The position numbers and the translations under genes are program-made. From positions 124,001 to 188,000 of the forward strand of contig NZ_BRCF01000005.1 of NCBI RefSeq assembly GCF_023707985.1: 64,000 nt of DNA, given 5' to 3'. The notes beneath the pieces were generated by a model that was not told the DNA's origin, ran no database searches, and worked only from the letters and a program-made list of their open reading frames with translations. This DNA comes from Sporosarcina sp. NCCP-2716. GTDB lineage: Bacteria > Bacillota > Bacilli > Bacillales_A > Planococcaceae. This document shows positions 49,356 to 59,137 of this stretch, in pieces (position 1 is the first letter of the stretch; each line of letters begins with the position of its first letter).

Positions 49356-50507
49356 ATGAACAAGCCGGCAATCGATATTCAGAAGCTTGAAGGCATTTTC
49401 GGCAGCATGGTGAATGTGATGGATCAGTCAAAAAATGACATTTTCATGATCAGCGAGCAGAGCCGGCGGAGTTACGAATCCATGCAGCGCGAACTGATTC
49501 TCGTGAAAGAGGATATTTCCCGGGTAATAACCGAGGGGGATCATCTGGAAGAGATGACACGCCACTCACGCAGGAGACTTGCTGATGTCTCCAAGAATTT
49601 TGTAAACTACTCAGAGCAGGAAGTCCGCAAAGCGTACGAAGTAGCAAATGACCTTCTTGTCCGCCTTTCCGTGAACCGTATGGAAGAGAAACAGCTGCGC
49701 ACAACACGCGATGATCTCGACCGCAGGCTGTCTGAGCTGCTGAATACGATCGAACGTGCCGACCAGCTCGTGAATCAGGTGTCTACGGTTATCAACTACC
49801 TGACATCCGATCTGAAGGGCGTCGGTCAGGCACTCGAGACAGCACGCCACAAAGAGGACTTCGCAATCCGCATCATCCAGGCGCAAGAGGAAGAACGGAA
49901 ACGCGTTTCCCGGGAAATACATGACGGGCCTGCCCAGATGATGGCAAATGTGCTGATCCGCTCAGGGCTGGTCGAGAAAGTGTACGAACAGAAGGGGCCG
50001 GAACAGGCACTTGCGGAATTCCGGGACCTGAAAGAGATGGTCCGCAGCTCATTATATGAGGTGCGCCGCATTATATACGATCTGCGGCCCATGGCGATCG
50101 ACGACCTCGGCGTCGTCCCGACATTGAAAAAGTATTTGTCCACACTGATGGAATATGAACCCGACGTCCGCATCCACTTCCAGAGTATCGGGGAGGCCAG
50201 CCGCTTCGAGTCGAGTTTTGAAGTCGCCGTATTCAGGCTGGTCCAGGAATCCGTCACGAACGCCATCAAACACGGTCACAGCCGTGACATCTGGGTGAAG
50301 GTCGAGTGGCTCCGTGATTCCATGAACGCACTCGTACGGGATAATGGCAACGGTTTCGACCAAGATGAAGTAAAAGAAAAATCATTCGGGATCATCGGGA
50401 TGAAGGAACGCATCGACCTTTTGAAAGGCGAATTGAAAATCACTTCGGAAGTCGGAAAAGGGACGAGCGTCTTCTTCAAAATCCCGTTCAGTCCGGAATC
50501 TCACTGA
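49356..50507 (+). CDS. degS: Sensor histidine kinase DegS
   Basis: 383-residue cytoplasmic kinase. An N-terminal coiled-coil sensor domain (about 1-175) is followed by a HisKA_3 dimerisation domain with phospho-acceptor His188 in [16 protein letters not shown], equivalent to B. subtilis His189, and a HATPase domain ([31 protein letters not shown]). No TM helix. The ATG at 49356 is behind GGGAGTGG. It phosphorylates DegU, encoded next in the same operon. Confidence 0.96.
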   Translation: MNKPAIDIQKLEGIFGSMVNVMDQSKNDIFMISEQSRRSYESMQRELILVKEDISRVITEGDHLEEMTRHSRRRLADVSKNFVNYSEQEVRKAYEVANDLLVRLSVNRMEEKQLRTTRDDLDRRLSELLNTIERADQLVNQVSTVINYLTSDLKGVGQALETARHKEDFAIRIIQAQEEERKRVSREIHDGPAQMMANVLIRSGLVEKVYEQKGPEQALAEFRDLKEMVRSSLYEVRRIIYDLRPMAIDDLGVVPTLKKYLSTLMEYEPDVRIHFQSIGEASRFESSFEVAVFRLVQESVTNAIKHGHSRDIWVKVEWLRDSMNALVRDNGNGFDQDEVKEKSFGIIGMKERIDLLKGELKITSEVGKGTSVFFKIPFSPESH

Positions 50508-50533
50508 AAATAGAGTCTGTGGAGGGAACGAAC

Positions 50534-51208
50534 ATGACAAAAATCTTGATAGTAGATGACCATCAATTATTCCGGGAAGGCGTCAAGCGCATTCTCGCGT
50601 TCGAAGATTCGTTTGAAATCGTTGCAGAAGGGGATGACGGCAGCGAAGTGTTCGCACTGTATGAAGAGCACCGCCCGGATGTCGTCCTGATGGACATCAA
50701 CATGCCGCGCATGAACGGCATCGAAGCGACCGAGCAATTGACGTCGAAGTATCCGGACGCGAAAGTCATCGTCCTGTCGATCCACGACGATGAGTCGTAC
50801 GTTTCCCAGGCACTGAAAACAGGCGCCCTCGGCTATATGCTGAAAGAGATGGATGCCGATGCGATCGTCCAGGCCATCAAAGTGGTGGCGGCTGGCGGAT
50901 CATACCTGCATCCGAAAGTGACACATAACCTCGTGACAGAATACCGCAGACTGAGCGAACGGGAGCATAAGGGCTCGTTCCATCAGCATGAAATCCGCCG
51001 CCCGCTCCACCTGCTGACGAAGCGGGAATGCGAAGTGCTGCAGCTGCTGACGGACGGACAGAGCAACCGGGCAATCGGGGAAACGCTCTTCATCTCCGAG
51101 AAGACGGTCAAAAACCACGTCTCGAGCATCCTGCAGAAGATGAACGTGAACGACCGCACGCAAGCAGTCGTGACGGCCATTAAAAACGGCTGGGTGGAAG
51201 TGAAGTAA
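50534..51208 (+). CDS. degU: Response regulator DegU
   Basis: 224 residues: receiver domain with phospho-acceptor Asp54 ([13 protein letters not shown]) and C-terminal LuxR/NarL-type helix-turn-helix ([36 protein letters not shown]). By homology it controls exoenzymes, motility and competence. GTGGAGGGA precedes the ATG at 50534. comK, a known DegU target, lies 1.1-1.7 kb downstream. Confidence 0.96.
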   Translation: MTKILIVDDHQLFREGVKRILAFEDSFEIVAEGDDGSEVFALYEEHRPDVVLMDINMPRMNGIEATEQLTSKYPDAKVIVLSIHDDESYVSQALKTGALGYMLKEMDADAIVQAIKVVAAGGSYLHPKVTHNLVTEYRRLSEREHKGSFHQHEIRRPLHLLTKRECEVLQLLTDGQSNRAIGETLFISEKTVKNHVSSILQKMNVNDRTQAVVTAIKNGWVEVK

Positions 51209-51221
51209 CAGTGCATTTTCC

Positions 51222-51250
51222 AAAAGGGCCTCCGAACGGATGGTCCTTTT
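51222..51250 (+). terminator. Probable terminator after degU
   Basis: AAAAGGGCCTCC pairs with GGATGGTCCTTTT with mismatches, followed by a short T run. The lipoprotein gene starts 23 bp further. Confidence 0.5.
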
Positions 51251-51272
51251 GCTATGGAAAGGGATGGAACAG

Positions 51273-51866
51273 ATGAAAAAAACAGCAGGAGTCATCGGTA
51301 CAGCAGCGCTCGTGCTCATGCTCGGCGCGTGCAGCGGCGGTGACAGCAGCAAAGACGACGGCCAGGGGTCGGTCGACGACGGGGAGCAGACGAACGAATT
51401 CGGCTCTGTGGACCACGGTGTGAAAGATGAGGGGAAGGCGGATGATGGTATCGGCTTCAGCCTGACAGATGGGAAGATCGAAGAAGCAGCCGGCGTCCCG
51501 GCCGAACATAAAGAAGCGATCAGGAAGGCGTTCAGCGACTATATCGATACGCTGAATGCGGGGGACGTCAAGGCATATCTCGGCACACTCTCTTCCGAAG
51601 GATACAATCTGGAGGAGGAGCGCCAGGCGACGGAGGAACTGCTTGCCACGCGCACATTGACCCGCACGCCGGATGACGTGACGATCGTCGCCTATACCGA
51701 CAAGGAAGCGCAAGTGTTCTCGACGATGGAAACGGCTGTGAAGGACAAGGAGAGCGGTGCAGGGGATGTCAGCACCGGCCGCCAGGTGACCGTCATGGTC
51801 CATGAAGACGGCAGTTGGAAAGTGAAGTCGGTCCATTATATCGGCGATCTCGAAAACGCAGAATAA
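51273..51866 (+). CDS. Lipoprotein with NTF2-like domain, function unknown
   Basis: 197 residues. The N-terminus MKKTAGVIGTAALVLMLGAC has a lipobox LGAC, so it is probably a membrane lipoprotein. An acidic, low-complexity linker (about 20-75) precedes a domain (about 85-195) that looks NTF2/SnoaL-like: AIRKAFSDYIDTLNAGDVKAY, then strands ending GRQVTVMVHEDGSWKVKSVH. No catalytic residues are evident. It follows degU, with AAAGGGA 8 bp before the start. Confidence 0.7.
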   Translation: MKKTAGVIGTAALVLMLGACSGGDSSKDDGQGSVDDGEQTNEFGSVDHGVKDEGKADDGIGFSLTDGKIEEAAGVPAEHKEAIRKAFSDYIDTLNAGDVKAYLGTLSSEGYNLEEERQATEELLATRTLTRTPDDVTIVAYTDKEAQVFSTMETAVKDKESGAGDVSTGRQVTVMVHEDGSWKVKSVHYIGDLENAE

Positions 51867-51880
51867 CGGCAGCACGCAGG

Positions 51881-51928
51881 CCAGTGCAGCAGAGCGGACA
51901 GGAAACCGCTCTGCTGCACTGGTTTTTT
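51881..51928 (+). terminator. Very strong terminator after the lipoprotein gene
   Basis: A perfect 17-bp stem, CCAGTGCAGCAGAGCGG with its complement at 51906-51922, followed by six T. Confidence 0.93.
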
Positions 51929-52005
51929 GTTGCATTCACGGATCGGATGACGTACACTGAGGATAACGATAAGAACAAGTGTTCTGTTTGGGGAGGGATG
52001 GCAAA

Positions 52006-52365
52006 ATGCCGGCGCTGCAGAAGGAAGAAATCGCTAATTTGGAGAAGATGATTTATCTGCCGATGCTGCTGACCGTTCTCGAACGGGACCGGCTGACGAT
52101 CGAGCAGGGGAATTTCAAGCTGAAGAAGCCGTATTTGGCGATTGTCGAAGGGGCGGCGCAAAAAGTGCACAGGGATCTCGGAAATACCGCCGCGTATCTG
52201 AAGATGCACCGCATGTCGGTCGTCAGGGGGAAGATGGATGACATCTTTACGGAATACACGTTCCTCCACGACAGCACAGAGGACCGGAGGCGTTATTTGA
52301 ATGTCCGGCTCCGCAACAGGACGGAAGAGCTGCTCACTCGCTATCTTCGGCAACCGGATATTTGA
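52006..52365 (+). CDS. YhjD-like conserved hypothetical protein
   Basis: 119 residues, no signal or TM helix. It has an IYLPMLLTVLERDRLTIEQG segment and a basic C-terminal RLRNRTEELLTRYL, and looks mostly helical. It reminds me of B. subtilis YhjD, whose gene is also in the comK neighbourhood; the likeness is from memory and moderate. GGGAGGGA precedes the ATG at 52006. Its last 32 bp overlap the 3' end of comK on the other strand. Confidence 0.6.
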   Translation: MPALQKEEIANLEKMIYLPMLLTVLERDRLTIEQGNFKLKKPYLAIVEGAAQKVHRDLGNTAAYLKMHRMSVVRGKMDDIFTEYTFLHDSTEDRRRYLNVRLRNRTEELLTRYLRQPDI

Positions 52366-52882
52366 AATTGCCTTCCTGTGCGACGAACAGGCGCGGCCGG
52401 TGCAGCATGAACTGCTTCTTCTCGAAGTCCCGTGCAAGCAGGGCGCCGAACGCGAACTGCCGCCACATCGTCGAAGTGGAGACACTGACTTTCAGTTTGC
52501 GGCCGTTTTCGAGCAGAACGGAGCAGCCGGTGGATTCGTCTTGGAAGTCGAGGATCGCATGGTAGGAAATCCAGATGTTGTCGTCTGAGGACGGTGACAT
52601 CGTCGGCAGGAAAATGTACGGGGTGTCGAAAGCGTGGGCGACGACGATCGGTGTTTTGTGGCGGTTGCCGAGCGAACGGCGGGCGATGACAGTACGGGTT
52701 TTCAATGAAGAGCCGTACACTTCACACGTTTTCCGGACAATCTGCAGCGGCTTTTTAGGCAGGGAGAACTCTGCATTCCGTTCGATGACTCGGGTCGTCA
52801 CCTTGAAATCCTCCCGGATCGGCTGTAAAACGAATGTGTCCGAATTGATCAGATAATTCCCGTATGGCTGGTCTGTATGCAT
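52334..52882 (-). CDS. comK: Competence transcription factor ComK
   Basis: 182 residues. The core PLQIVRKTCEVYGSSLKTR, then HKTPIVVAHAFDTPYIFLPT and NIWISYHAI, matches B. subtilis ComK (192 residues), the master activator of DNA uptake genes that binds AT-rich K-boxes and its own promoter. AGGAGGA is 7 bp before the ATG. A promoter is visible upstream. It is convergent with, and overlaps, the YhjD-like gene. Full length, no frameshift, so competence could be active, though com operons are outside this window. Confidence 0.87.
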   Translation of the reverse strand: MHTDQPYGNYLINSDTFVLQPIREDFKVTTRVIERNAEFSLPKKPLQIVRKTCEVYGSSLKTRTVIARRSLGNRHKTPIVVAHAFDTPYIFLPTMSPSSDDNIWISYHAILDFQDESTGCSVLLENGRKLKVSVSTSTMWRQFAFGALLARDFEKKQFMLHRPRLFVAQEGNFKYPVAEDSE

Positions 52883-52917
52883 CTAACTTCCTCCTGACAA
52901 TAAGGTTCTTATTACTC

Positions 52918-52945
52918 ATTATATCGGAAGCATATGGGAAAGCAA
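52918..52945 (-). promoter_or_regulatory. Sigma-A promoter of comK
   Basis: On the minus strand TTGCTT (52940-52945), 16-bp spacer, TATAAT (52918-52923), about 36 bp before the comK ATG. Confidence 0.7.
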
Positions 52946-52973
52946 TACAAAGGATGGAATAGTCTGAAAAAAC

Positions 52974-53020
52974 GAGAAAACTGTCCCAATCTGCCGGAAT
53001 ATTCGGCAGATCGGGACAGC
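52974..53020 (-). terminator. Terminator of the second M20 amidohydrolase gene
   Basis: CTGTCCCAATCTGCCG pairs with CGGCAGATCGGGACAG (one mismatch), with a T-rich tail on the minus strand. Confidence 0.85.
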
Positions 53021-53078
53021 GGTGCAGCCATTTTAAAATATGATCTGTATCAGTGAACTGTCGAAAAGGGTGCGGAAC

Positions 53079-54242
53079 TCACTCCTGGCTGCGCAGGGCT
53101 GCAGCGCCGAGCGTTTTGGCGGCTGTCAGCATGGCCGACTCATCGAAGTCGAACATCGGATGGTGGTGCGGATACGCTTTTTCCGGCTGTGCGCCTGTGA
53201 AGAAGAACGTGCCGGGCACCTTTTCCAAGTAATACGCGAAGTCCTCACCGCCCATTTGCGGTACGGTTTCAATGACGGCTTTCACACCGGGCACTTCTTG
53301 TGCAATGTCCCGCAGGAATTCCGTCTCCTTCTCGTGATTGACGACCGCAGGATAGCCGCGCGTGTATGTCACGTCGATTACTGCGTCGTGCATCAGGGCA
53401 GTGCCGTCTGCGATGCGCTGGATCTCCATCTCCATCAGATCCCGGATGGCCGGGGAGAAAGTCCGGACCGTTCCGAGCAGTTCCGCTTTATCCGCAATGA
53501 TATTAAAAGCATTATCCGACATGAACGAACCGATCGTGACGACCGCGGATTCGAGCGGGTCGACACGGCGCGACACGAGCTGCTGGAGATTCGTGACGAA
53601 TTGGGAAGCGATGACGATGGCATCTTTCGTCTGATGAGGGGATGCCCCGTGTCCGCCAGCTCCCTGCACGGTGATCTCGATCCGGTCTGCCGCCGCCATG
53701 ATCGGGCCGCTGACATATTGGACCGTATTCGCCTCCATCAGCGACCACAAGTGCGTGCCGAAGATGACATCGACGCCGTCCAGGCAGCCGTCTTCGATCA
53801 TCGAGATGGCTCCGCCCGGCGCATATTCCTCCGCGTGCTGGTGGATGAAGATATACGTGCCGGCGAGATCATCTTTCATCTCATGGAACGCCTTGGCGAG
53901 CTGCAGCAGTGCGGCAGTATGGCCGTCGTGACCGCACGCATGCATCACTCCGGGCACTGTCGACTTGTATGGGACGTCTTTCTGGTCCTGGATCGGCAGG
54001 GCGTCGAAATCAGCCCGGAGAGCGACTGTCTTGCCGGGCCGTTTGCCTTCGATGCGGGCGACAACGCCATTTCCGCCGACTCCGCTGCGGAAATCGACGC
54101 CGAGTTCTTCATAGAATTTCTGTATGTACTTGGCAGTTTCCGTCTCATGGAATGAAACTTCCGGGTGCTGGTGCAAGTACCGGCGGATCGCCACCATATC
54201 GTCGAAAGAGCCGTCGAGCAGCGCATAGAGTTGTTCGTTCAT
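53079..54242 (-). CDS. M20 family amidohydrolase / N-acyl-amino-acid deacylase
   Basis: 387 residues of the M20D group (hippurate hydrolase, N-acetyl-diaminopimelate deacetylase-like). Motifs: RRYLHQHPEVSFHE, ALRADFDALPIQDQ, HACGHDGHTAALL, QHAEEYAPGG, ARGYPAVVNH-type region and PQMGGEDFAYYL. The ATG at 54242 has AAAAGGGGATG at a proper distance. A stand-alone gene; substrate unknown. Confidence 0.9.
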   Translation of the reverse strand: MNEQLYALLDGSFDDMVAIRRYLHQHPEVSFHETETAKYIQKFYEELGVDFRSGVGGNGVVARIEGKRPGKTVALRADFDALPIQDQKDVPYKSTVPGVMHACGHDGHTAALLQLAKAFHEMKDDLAGTYIFIHQHAEEYAPGGAISMIEDGCLDGVDVIFGTHLWSLMEANTVQYVSGPIMAAADRIEITVQGAGGHGASPHQTKDAIVIASQFVTNLQQLVSRRVDPLESAVVTIGSFMSDNAFNIIADKAELLGTVRTFSPAIRDLMEMEIQRIADGTALMHDAVIDVTYTRGYPAVVNHEKETEFLRDIAQEVPGVKAVIETVPQMGGEDFAYYLEKVPGTFFFTGAQPEKAYPHHHPMFDFDESAMLTAAKTLGAAALRSQE

Positions 54243-54332
54243 CAGGACATCCCCTTTTCTCAAAAGTGTACGTCCAAGTATAGCAGTCTGTTTTTTAACT
54301 CGCAATTATCCGGTAATTTGAAATCCGGCAAT

Positions 54333-54359
54333 TAAAAAAAGAGGCGCGCAGCCTCTTTC
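54333..54359 (-). terminator. Terminator of the hmoB-like gene
   Basis: AAAGAGGC/GCCTCTTT stem with a T run on the minus strand. Confidence 0.88.
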
Positions 54360-54393
54360 CTTCAAAACGGTCATGCTTTCCGACGTGCACCTT

Positions 54394-54912
54394 TCACGCA
54401 TCTTTATCCTGGAACGAACTGTAGAGCGATAAGTAGGGCGCACTCGTGAACATATGGATGGCCGGTCCGGCGAGCGCGTCCGCCTGGGATGTGTCGTATG
54501 CCTCTTTGAACGCATCCGTATGTTGCGCCGTATCGAATGAGCGGGCGTCTGTCCATTCGGTCAGGATGACGTACGTGTCCGAACCGATCGGCCGGAGCAG
54601 ACGGTAGGCGACGAACCCTTGCGCATCCGCCATTTTGCTGTAGTTCTTCTTGAACTGGTCTTCGAACACCGGCTTGCCTTCGTCGGACACGGGCACGTTG
54701 TTCATTGCGAAAAAGCCCTGGTCCTGCAGCTGTCCGAGTTCTGCGATCACTTCGTAGCGGTGCGGCGTCTGAAACACCGACTTGCCTTCCGTCTCGTGAA
54801 TCAGTAGCGAAGTGCCGCTGCCATGCATGAGGATCATCCCCTCATCCGGATATTTCTTTTTCACCTGCTCCATGAAATCCGCGGTTCCACGGGTCGTGTA
54901 GATGTTTGTCAT
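54394..54912 (-). CDS. hmoB: Heme-degrading monooxygenase HmoB-like (ABM domain)
   Basis: 172 residues: an N-terminal extension (about 1-70) and a C-terminal antibiotic-biosynthesis-monooxygenase domain (MNNVPVSDEGKPVFEDQFKK, then GFVAYRLLRPIGSDTYVILT and EWTDARSFDTAQHTDAFKEA). This matches B. subtilis HmoB (YhgC), which opens heme to release iron. It lies beside and divergent from hemE-hemH-hemY, as yhgC does near that operon in B. subtilis. AGGGAGG precedes the ATG. No Fur box was recognised in the gap. Confidence 0.85.
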   Translation of the reverse strand: MTNIYTTRGTADFMEQVKKKYPDEGMILMHGSGTSLLIHETEGKSVFQTPHRYEVIAELGQLQDQGFFAMNNVPVSDEGKPVFEDQFKKNYSKMADAQGFVAYRLLRPIGSDTYVILTEWTDARSFDTAQHTDAFKEAYDTSQADALAGPAIHMFTSAPYLSLYSSFQDKDA

Positions 54913-55152
54913 CGAAATTGCCTCCCTTGGCTGATCTGTTCTAGTTTAGTCGATATACTCTTCTCTCATTAATTCCCGAAATCCTGCCTGCAAAACAAGA
55001 CGTGTCCAAACAGCGGCGAAATGTAGCACAAATTTATGACATCGAATGTGTATCCCTATACATCCCGACCGAATCAGTCTATATTGAAAACGATATGCTG
55101 TGCAAAACAGCGGAACACCGTCCGGTAAATAGAAAATTGGGGGAGACTGTTC

Positions 55153-56202
55153 ATGACAACTTTCAACGATACACTTCTTCGTGCTGCGCGCGGAGAGCAG
55201 ATTGACCACACGCCTGTCTGGTACATGCGGCAGGCTGGGAGGTCGCAGCCGGAATACCGTGCGATAAAGGAAAAGTACTCATTGGAGGAAATTACGCATC
55301 AGCCGGAGTTATGTGCCTATGTCACGAAACTTCCGGTCGATCAGTACGGCGTGGACGCGGCCATCCTGTACAAGGACATCGTGACGCCGCTTCCCGGGAT
55401 GGGTGTCGACGTGGCCATCAAGGCGGGCGTCGGTCCTGTCATCGCAAATCCGATCCGCTCCGTCGCGGACATCGAAAAACTGACGACGATGCACCCGGAA
55501 GATGACATTCCGTTCGTGCTCGAGACGATCAAGATCCTGACGAAGGAACAGCTCAACGTGCCGCTCATCGGCTTCGCCGGCGCACCGTTCACACTCGCAA
55601 GCTACATGATCGAAGGCGGTCCTTCGAAAAACTATGCGCGGACGAAGGCGATGATGGTGTCGGAACCGGAAGCCTGGTTCCTGCTCATGGATAAATTGGC
55701 GGATACGATGATCGAGTATGTCGGTGCGCAAGTGAAGGCCGGCGCGAGCGCGATCCAGATCTTCGACTCATGGGTCGGGGCGCTGAACGTGCAGGACTAC
55801 CGGATCTTCATCAAGCCGGTCATGGAACGGATCTTCACGGAGCTGCGTGCATTGAATGTGCCGCTCATCACGTTCGGCGTCGGGGCAAGCCACCTCGCGA
55901 ACGAATGGCACGACCTGCCTGTCGACGTCGTAGGACTCGACTGGCGGTTGTCGATCGAGGAAGCCGGAAAGCGCGGGCTGACGAAGCCGCTGCAGGGGAA
56001 CCTCGATCCGACGATGCTGCTCGCCGACTGGCACGTCATCGAGGAACGCGCAAAAGTGATCATCGAACAGGGCGTCGCGCACGGCAGCCATATCTTCAAC
56101 TTGGGCCACGGGGTCTTCCCGGAGATCGAGCCTGCGAAGCTGAAGAAGCTGACGGAATTCATCCACACATACAGTGCGGAGCTGCGAGGTAAGAAAAACT
56201 AA
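55153..56202 (+). CDS. hemE: Uroporphyrinogen decarboxylase
   Basis: 349 residues. Signature [17 protein letters not shown] near the N-terminus and [17 protein letters not shown] are diagnostic, with the active-site Asp in [10 protein letters not shown]. It turns uroporphyrinogen III to coproporphyrinogen III. First gene of the hemE-hemH-hemY operon; GGGGGAG before the ATG. Confidence 0.97.
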   Translation: MTTFNDTLLRAARGEQIDHTPVWYMRQAGRSQPEYRAIKEKYSLEEITHQPELCAYVTKLPVDQYGVDAAILYKDIVTPLPGMGVDVAIKAGVGPVIANPIRSVADIEKLTTMHPEDDIPFVLETIKILTKEQLNVPLIGFAGAPFTLASYMIEGGPSKNYARTKAMMVSEPEAWFLLMDKLADTMIEYVGAQVKAGASAIQIFDSWVGALNVQDYRIFIKPVMERIFTELRALNVPLITFGVGASHLANEWHDLPVDVVGLDWRLSIEEAGKRGLTKPLQGNLDPTMLLADWHVIEERAKVIIEQGVAHGSHIFNLGHGVFPEIEPAKLKKLTEFIHTYSAELRGKKN

Positions 56203-56217
56203 TATTGAGGTGAATTC

Positions 56218-57150
56218 ATGATGGGAAAACGTACAATGGGACTGCTTGTCATGGCGTACGGAACGCCATACAAGGAAGAAGACATCGAACCGTATTACAC
56301 ACACATCCGCCGGGGGCGCAAGCCAGCCCCGGAACAGCTGGAAGATCTGAAAAACCGATATGAAGCAATCGGCGGTATTTCGCCCCTTGCCCATATTACC
56401 GATGGCCAGGCGCAGGCGCTTTGCGACGCACTGAACAGCGCGCAGGATGACATCGAATTCAAGCTGTATGTCGGCCTGAAGCATATTACGCCGTTCATCG
56501 AAGAAGCGGTCGAGCAGATGAACAAGGACGGCATCACGGAAGCGGTCACTGTCGTTCTCGCTCCTCACTATTCCACGTTCTCGGTCAAGTCCTACAACAC
56601 GCGGGCGGAAGAAGAGGCTGCGAAATACGGCATCACGATCCGCTCGGTCGAGAGCTGGTACAAACAGCCGAAGTTCCTGAAATACTGGGAAGAGAAGATC
56701 CGCGAGGCGTTCGACAGCATGGACAGCGGAGAGCGGGAGAAAGCAGTGCTCGTCGTCTCCGCACACTCCCTTCCGCAGAAGATCCGCGAAGCGGGCGACC
56801 CGTATCCGGATCAGCTAGAGGAAACGGCAAAACTGATCGCCGAGGCGGCAGACGTTCAAAACTATGCAGTCGGCTGGCAGAGTGAAGGCCAGACGGGCGA
56901 GCCGTGGCTCGGACCGGACGTCCAGGACCTGACGCGCGAGTTGTATGAGAATGACGGGTACCGCTCATTCGTCTACACGCCGGTCGGTTTCGTCTCCGAT
57001 CACCTGGAAGTACTCTATGACAACGATTATGAGTGCAAAGTCGTCTGCGACGAACTCGGGGCTTCCTACCGCCGTCCGCCGATGCCGAATACCGATCCAT
57101 TGTTCATCGGCGCAGTTGCCGATGCCGTCTTGGACAAAGTGAACGAGTAA
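56218..57150 (+). CDS. hemH: Coproporphyrin ferrochelatase
   Basis: 310 residues, Bacillus type (also cpfC). It inserts iron into coproporphyrin III. Seen: [34 protein letters not shown] (active-site His) and [18 protein letters not shown], plus the final [24 protein letters not shown] precedes the ATG, 15 bp after hemE. Confidence 0.97.
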   Translation: MMGKRTMGLLVMAYGTPYKEEDIEPYYTHIRRGRKPAPEQLEDLKNRYEAIGGISPLAHITDGQAQALCDALNSAQDDIEFKLYVGLKHITPFIEEAVEQMNKDGITEAVTVVLAPHYSTFSVKSYNTRAEEEAAKYGITIRSVESWYKQPKFLKYWEEKIREAFDSMDSGEREKAVLVVSAHSLPQKIREAGDPYPDQLEETAKLIAEAADVQNYAVGWQSEGQTGEPWLGPDVQDLTRELYENDGYRSFVYTPVGFVSDHLEVLYDNDYECKVVCDELGASYRRPPMPNTDPLFIGAVADAVLDKVNE

Positions 57151-57167
57151 GTTTTTGAAAAGGACGT

Positions 57168-58613
57168 GTGAAAGGAATGGACGAACAGCGTAAAAAAGTC
57201 GTTATTGCAGGGGGCGGGATCACCGGCCTGTCCGCTGCGTTCTATTTGCAGCAGCAGATCCGGAAGCAGCAGCTGCCCATCGACATCACCCTCGTGGAGG
57301 CGGCGCCCCGTCTCGGCGGCAAGATCCAGACCGTCCGGCGTAACGGCTATATAATCGAGCGCGGTCCAGATTCTTTCTTGATCCGTAAAAAAAGCATGGA
57401 CCGTCTGGCGGAGGAACTCGGCATCGCCGATCAGCTGGTGAAGAATGCGACCGGGCAGTCGTTCGTCCTCTTGAACGATGAGCTCCACCCGATTCCGGGC
57501 GGTTCGATCATGGGCGTGCCGACCGAAATCGGTCCGTTCCTGAAGAGCAATCTGTTTTCGCTGACAGGGAAACTGCGGGCGGCGGGCGATTTCTTTTTGC
57601 CGCGTTCCGAAATCCAGGGCGACCAGTCGCTCGGGAAGTTTTTCCGAAGACGGTTCGGCAATGAAGTCGTCAACAACCTGATTGAGCCGCTGCTGTCCGG
57701 TGTCTATGCAGGCGATATCGATCAGATGAGCATGGAATCGACGTTTCCTCAGTTTGTCGACGTCGAAGCGAAACACCGCAGCCTGATCCTCGGCATGAAG
57801 AAGACACGGCCGAAGCCGGAACAGCTGCCGACCAAAGGGCACGCGGCGAAGAAGGAAGGTGCGTTCCATACGTTCCGCAACGGACTCGAGACGATGGTGG
57901 AAGCACTTGAAGTGCAGCTGCCCGACGTGGAATTCATCAAAGGCGTCCGCCTGGAGAGCATCAATGAGCAGGACGGCACGACGTACGTCACGCTGAACGA
58001 AGGGACGGTCATCGAGGCGGATGCCGTCATCCTGACGACTGGACACGAAATGGCCCGGCGTTTGTTCGAGCCGCACGGCATCCTTCAGCAGCTTGGGCAG
58101 ATCCGGACGTCCTCCGTCGCGACGATCACGCTTGCCTTCCCTAAGGAAGCTGTCGTCCAGGACAAGGAAGGAACCGGTTTCCTCGTCTCACGCAGCGGCG
58201 ATTATTCGATCACGGCGTGTACGTGGGTGAACCGGAAATGGCCGACGACGACACCGGACGGCAAAGTGCTGCTGCGGGCGTTCGTCGGCCGTATCGGTGA
58301 AGAAGCGATCGTCGACTTGCCGGATGCGGAGATCGAACAGATTGTACTCGGCGACTTGCGTAAGATCTTCGAGATCCGCGGGGAGCCTGAATTCTCGGTC
58401 GTGACCCGCTGGAAAGAGGACCGGCCGCAATACCGGGTCGGCCATAAGAAGCTGATTGCGGAAGCGAAAGAAGAGATGCGCGCCGCATTCCCGAACATCG
58501 AGCTGGCGGGCGCCTCCTATGAAGGCGTCGGTCTGCCGGACTGCGTCGACCAGGGAAAAGCCGCCGCTGAGCGGGTGGCTGCCCGACTGACAGGTGCTCC
58601 ACCAACCGAATAA
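57168..58613 (+). CDS. hemY: Coproporphyrinogen III oxidase (HemY/CgoX)
   Basis: 481-residue FAD enzyme of the Gram-positive heme pathway. The FAD motif is VVIAGGGITGLSAAFYLQQ; RNGYIIERGPDSFL, FLKSNLFSLTGKLRA and the final GVGLPDCVDQGKAAAE are typical. It oxidises coproporphyrinogen to coproporphyrin for HemH. The GTG at 57168 follows AAAAGGACGT; ATG at 57177 is an alternative. Last gene of the operon. Confidence 0.95.
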   Translation: MKGMDEQRKKVVIAGGGITGLSAAFYLQQQIRKQQLPIDITLVEAAPRLGGKIQTVRRNGYIIERGPDSFLIRKKSMDRLAEELGIADQLVKNATGQSFVLLNDELHPIPGGSIMGVPTEIGPFLKSNLFSLTGKLRAAGDFFLPRSEIQGDQSLGKFFRRRFGNEVVNNLIEPLLSGVYAGDIDQMSMESTFPQFVDVEAKHRSLILGMKKTRPKPEQLPTKGHAAKKEGAFHTFRNGLETMVEALEVQLPDVEFIKGVRLESINEQDGTTYVTLNEGTVIEADAVILTTGHEMARRLFEPHGILQQLGQIRTSSVATITLAFPKEAVVQDKEGTGFLVSRSGDYSITACTWVNRKWPTTTPDGKVLLRAFVGRIGEEAIVDLPDAEIEQIVLGDLRKIFEIRGEPEFSVVTRWKEDRPQYRVGHKKLIAEAKEEMRAAFPNIELAGASYEGVGLPDCVDQGKAAAERVAARLTGAPPTE

Positions 58614-58623
58614 TTTTTTCGGG

Positions 58624-58657
58624 AACCGCCTCTGCCATATCCGGCAGGGGCGGTTTT
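58624..58657 (+). terminator. Terminator of the hemEHY operon
   Basis: AACCGCCTCTGCC pairs with GGCAGGGGCGGTT (one G-T pair), followed by TT. Confidence 0.8.
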
Positions 58658-58696
58658 CGTCGTGGGGCAGAGGGGGTTGGCGCATGTGGGAGGCAT

Positions 58697-58743
58697 ATCG
58701 GCCAGATGGGGAGCGGTATCGGCCGAATGGGGAAGTTGATCGG
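58697..58743 (+). repeat. 21-bp tandem repeats (locus B)
   Basis: ATCGG recurs at 58697, 58718 and 58739 with the 21-base period and the consensus of the array at 11215-11324 (ATCGGCCAGATGGG, ATCGGCCGAATGGG). The conserved core follows at once. Confidence 0.8.
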
Positions 58744-58753
58744 CAAGAAGAAA

Positions 58754-58815
58754 CGATTCTGAATTGTATCTAAGTTGTGTGACGCACAGGTACCTAAAAA
58801 GAAAGAGGGTACCTG
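58754..58815 (+). repeat. Dispersed intergenic core element, copy B
   Basis: GATTCTGAATTGTATCTAAG leads into GTTGTGTGACGCACAGGTACC-like core (GGTACC at 58789-58794) and a second GGTACC at 58808-58813. CAGGTACC and GGTACCTG form a perfect 8-bp stem with a 13-base loop in this copy. Confidence 0.75.
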
Positions 58816-58826
58816 AAAAGAATGTC

Positions 58827-58859
58827 AAAAAAAGCTGGCCGGATGGTCCGGTCAGCTTT
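58827..58859 (-). terminator. Terminator of yhfH
   Basis: AAAGCTGACCGGA/TCCGGCCAGCTTT stem (one mismatch) with T run on the minus strand. Confidence 0.85.
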
Positions 58860-58885
58860 GGTGTCGTGAAGATAAGTTGTGTTGA

Positions 58886-59008
58886 TCATTCCGAGCAGGT
58901 CGGACAGGTTGCCTGGTAGCACTCGTGCTGCTCTTCGAATTGTTCACCGCACGTGGCACATTGCTTCGGAGGAAGGTTCTTAAAAAACTCGACAACGTTT
59001 TCGATCAT
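58886..59008 (-). CDS. yhfH: YhfH family small zinc-ribbon-like protein
   Basis: A 40-residue protein with two CxxC pairs: MIENVVEFFKNLPPKQCATC and, later, TCPTCSE. It fits the YhfH family, small Firmicute proteins of unknown function. GGAGCGG is 6 bp before the ATG. It is next to lplJ, as in B. subtilis (yhfH-yhfI-yhfJ), which supports the call. The cysteines could hold zinc. Confidence 0.82.
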   Translation of the reverse strand: MIENVVEFFKNLPPKQCATCGEQFEEQHECYQATCPTCSE

Positions 59009-59137
59009 AGAAATCCGCTCCATTCGATTTGTAATAGTACTGCTTCTTCCGTAGGCGTTTGTTATGCAACAGGGCCGGCAAAAAAATAGTCGTCCTTATA
59101 CCTTTGTACTAGGACTTCGACTTGTTATTCATAGTGT

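Noticed and set aside
53040..54155. A 371-codon open frame opposite the M20 amidohydrolase gene
   Set aside because: Antisense shadow; the minus-strand frame has clear M20 motifs.
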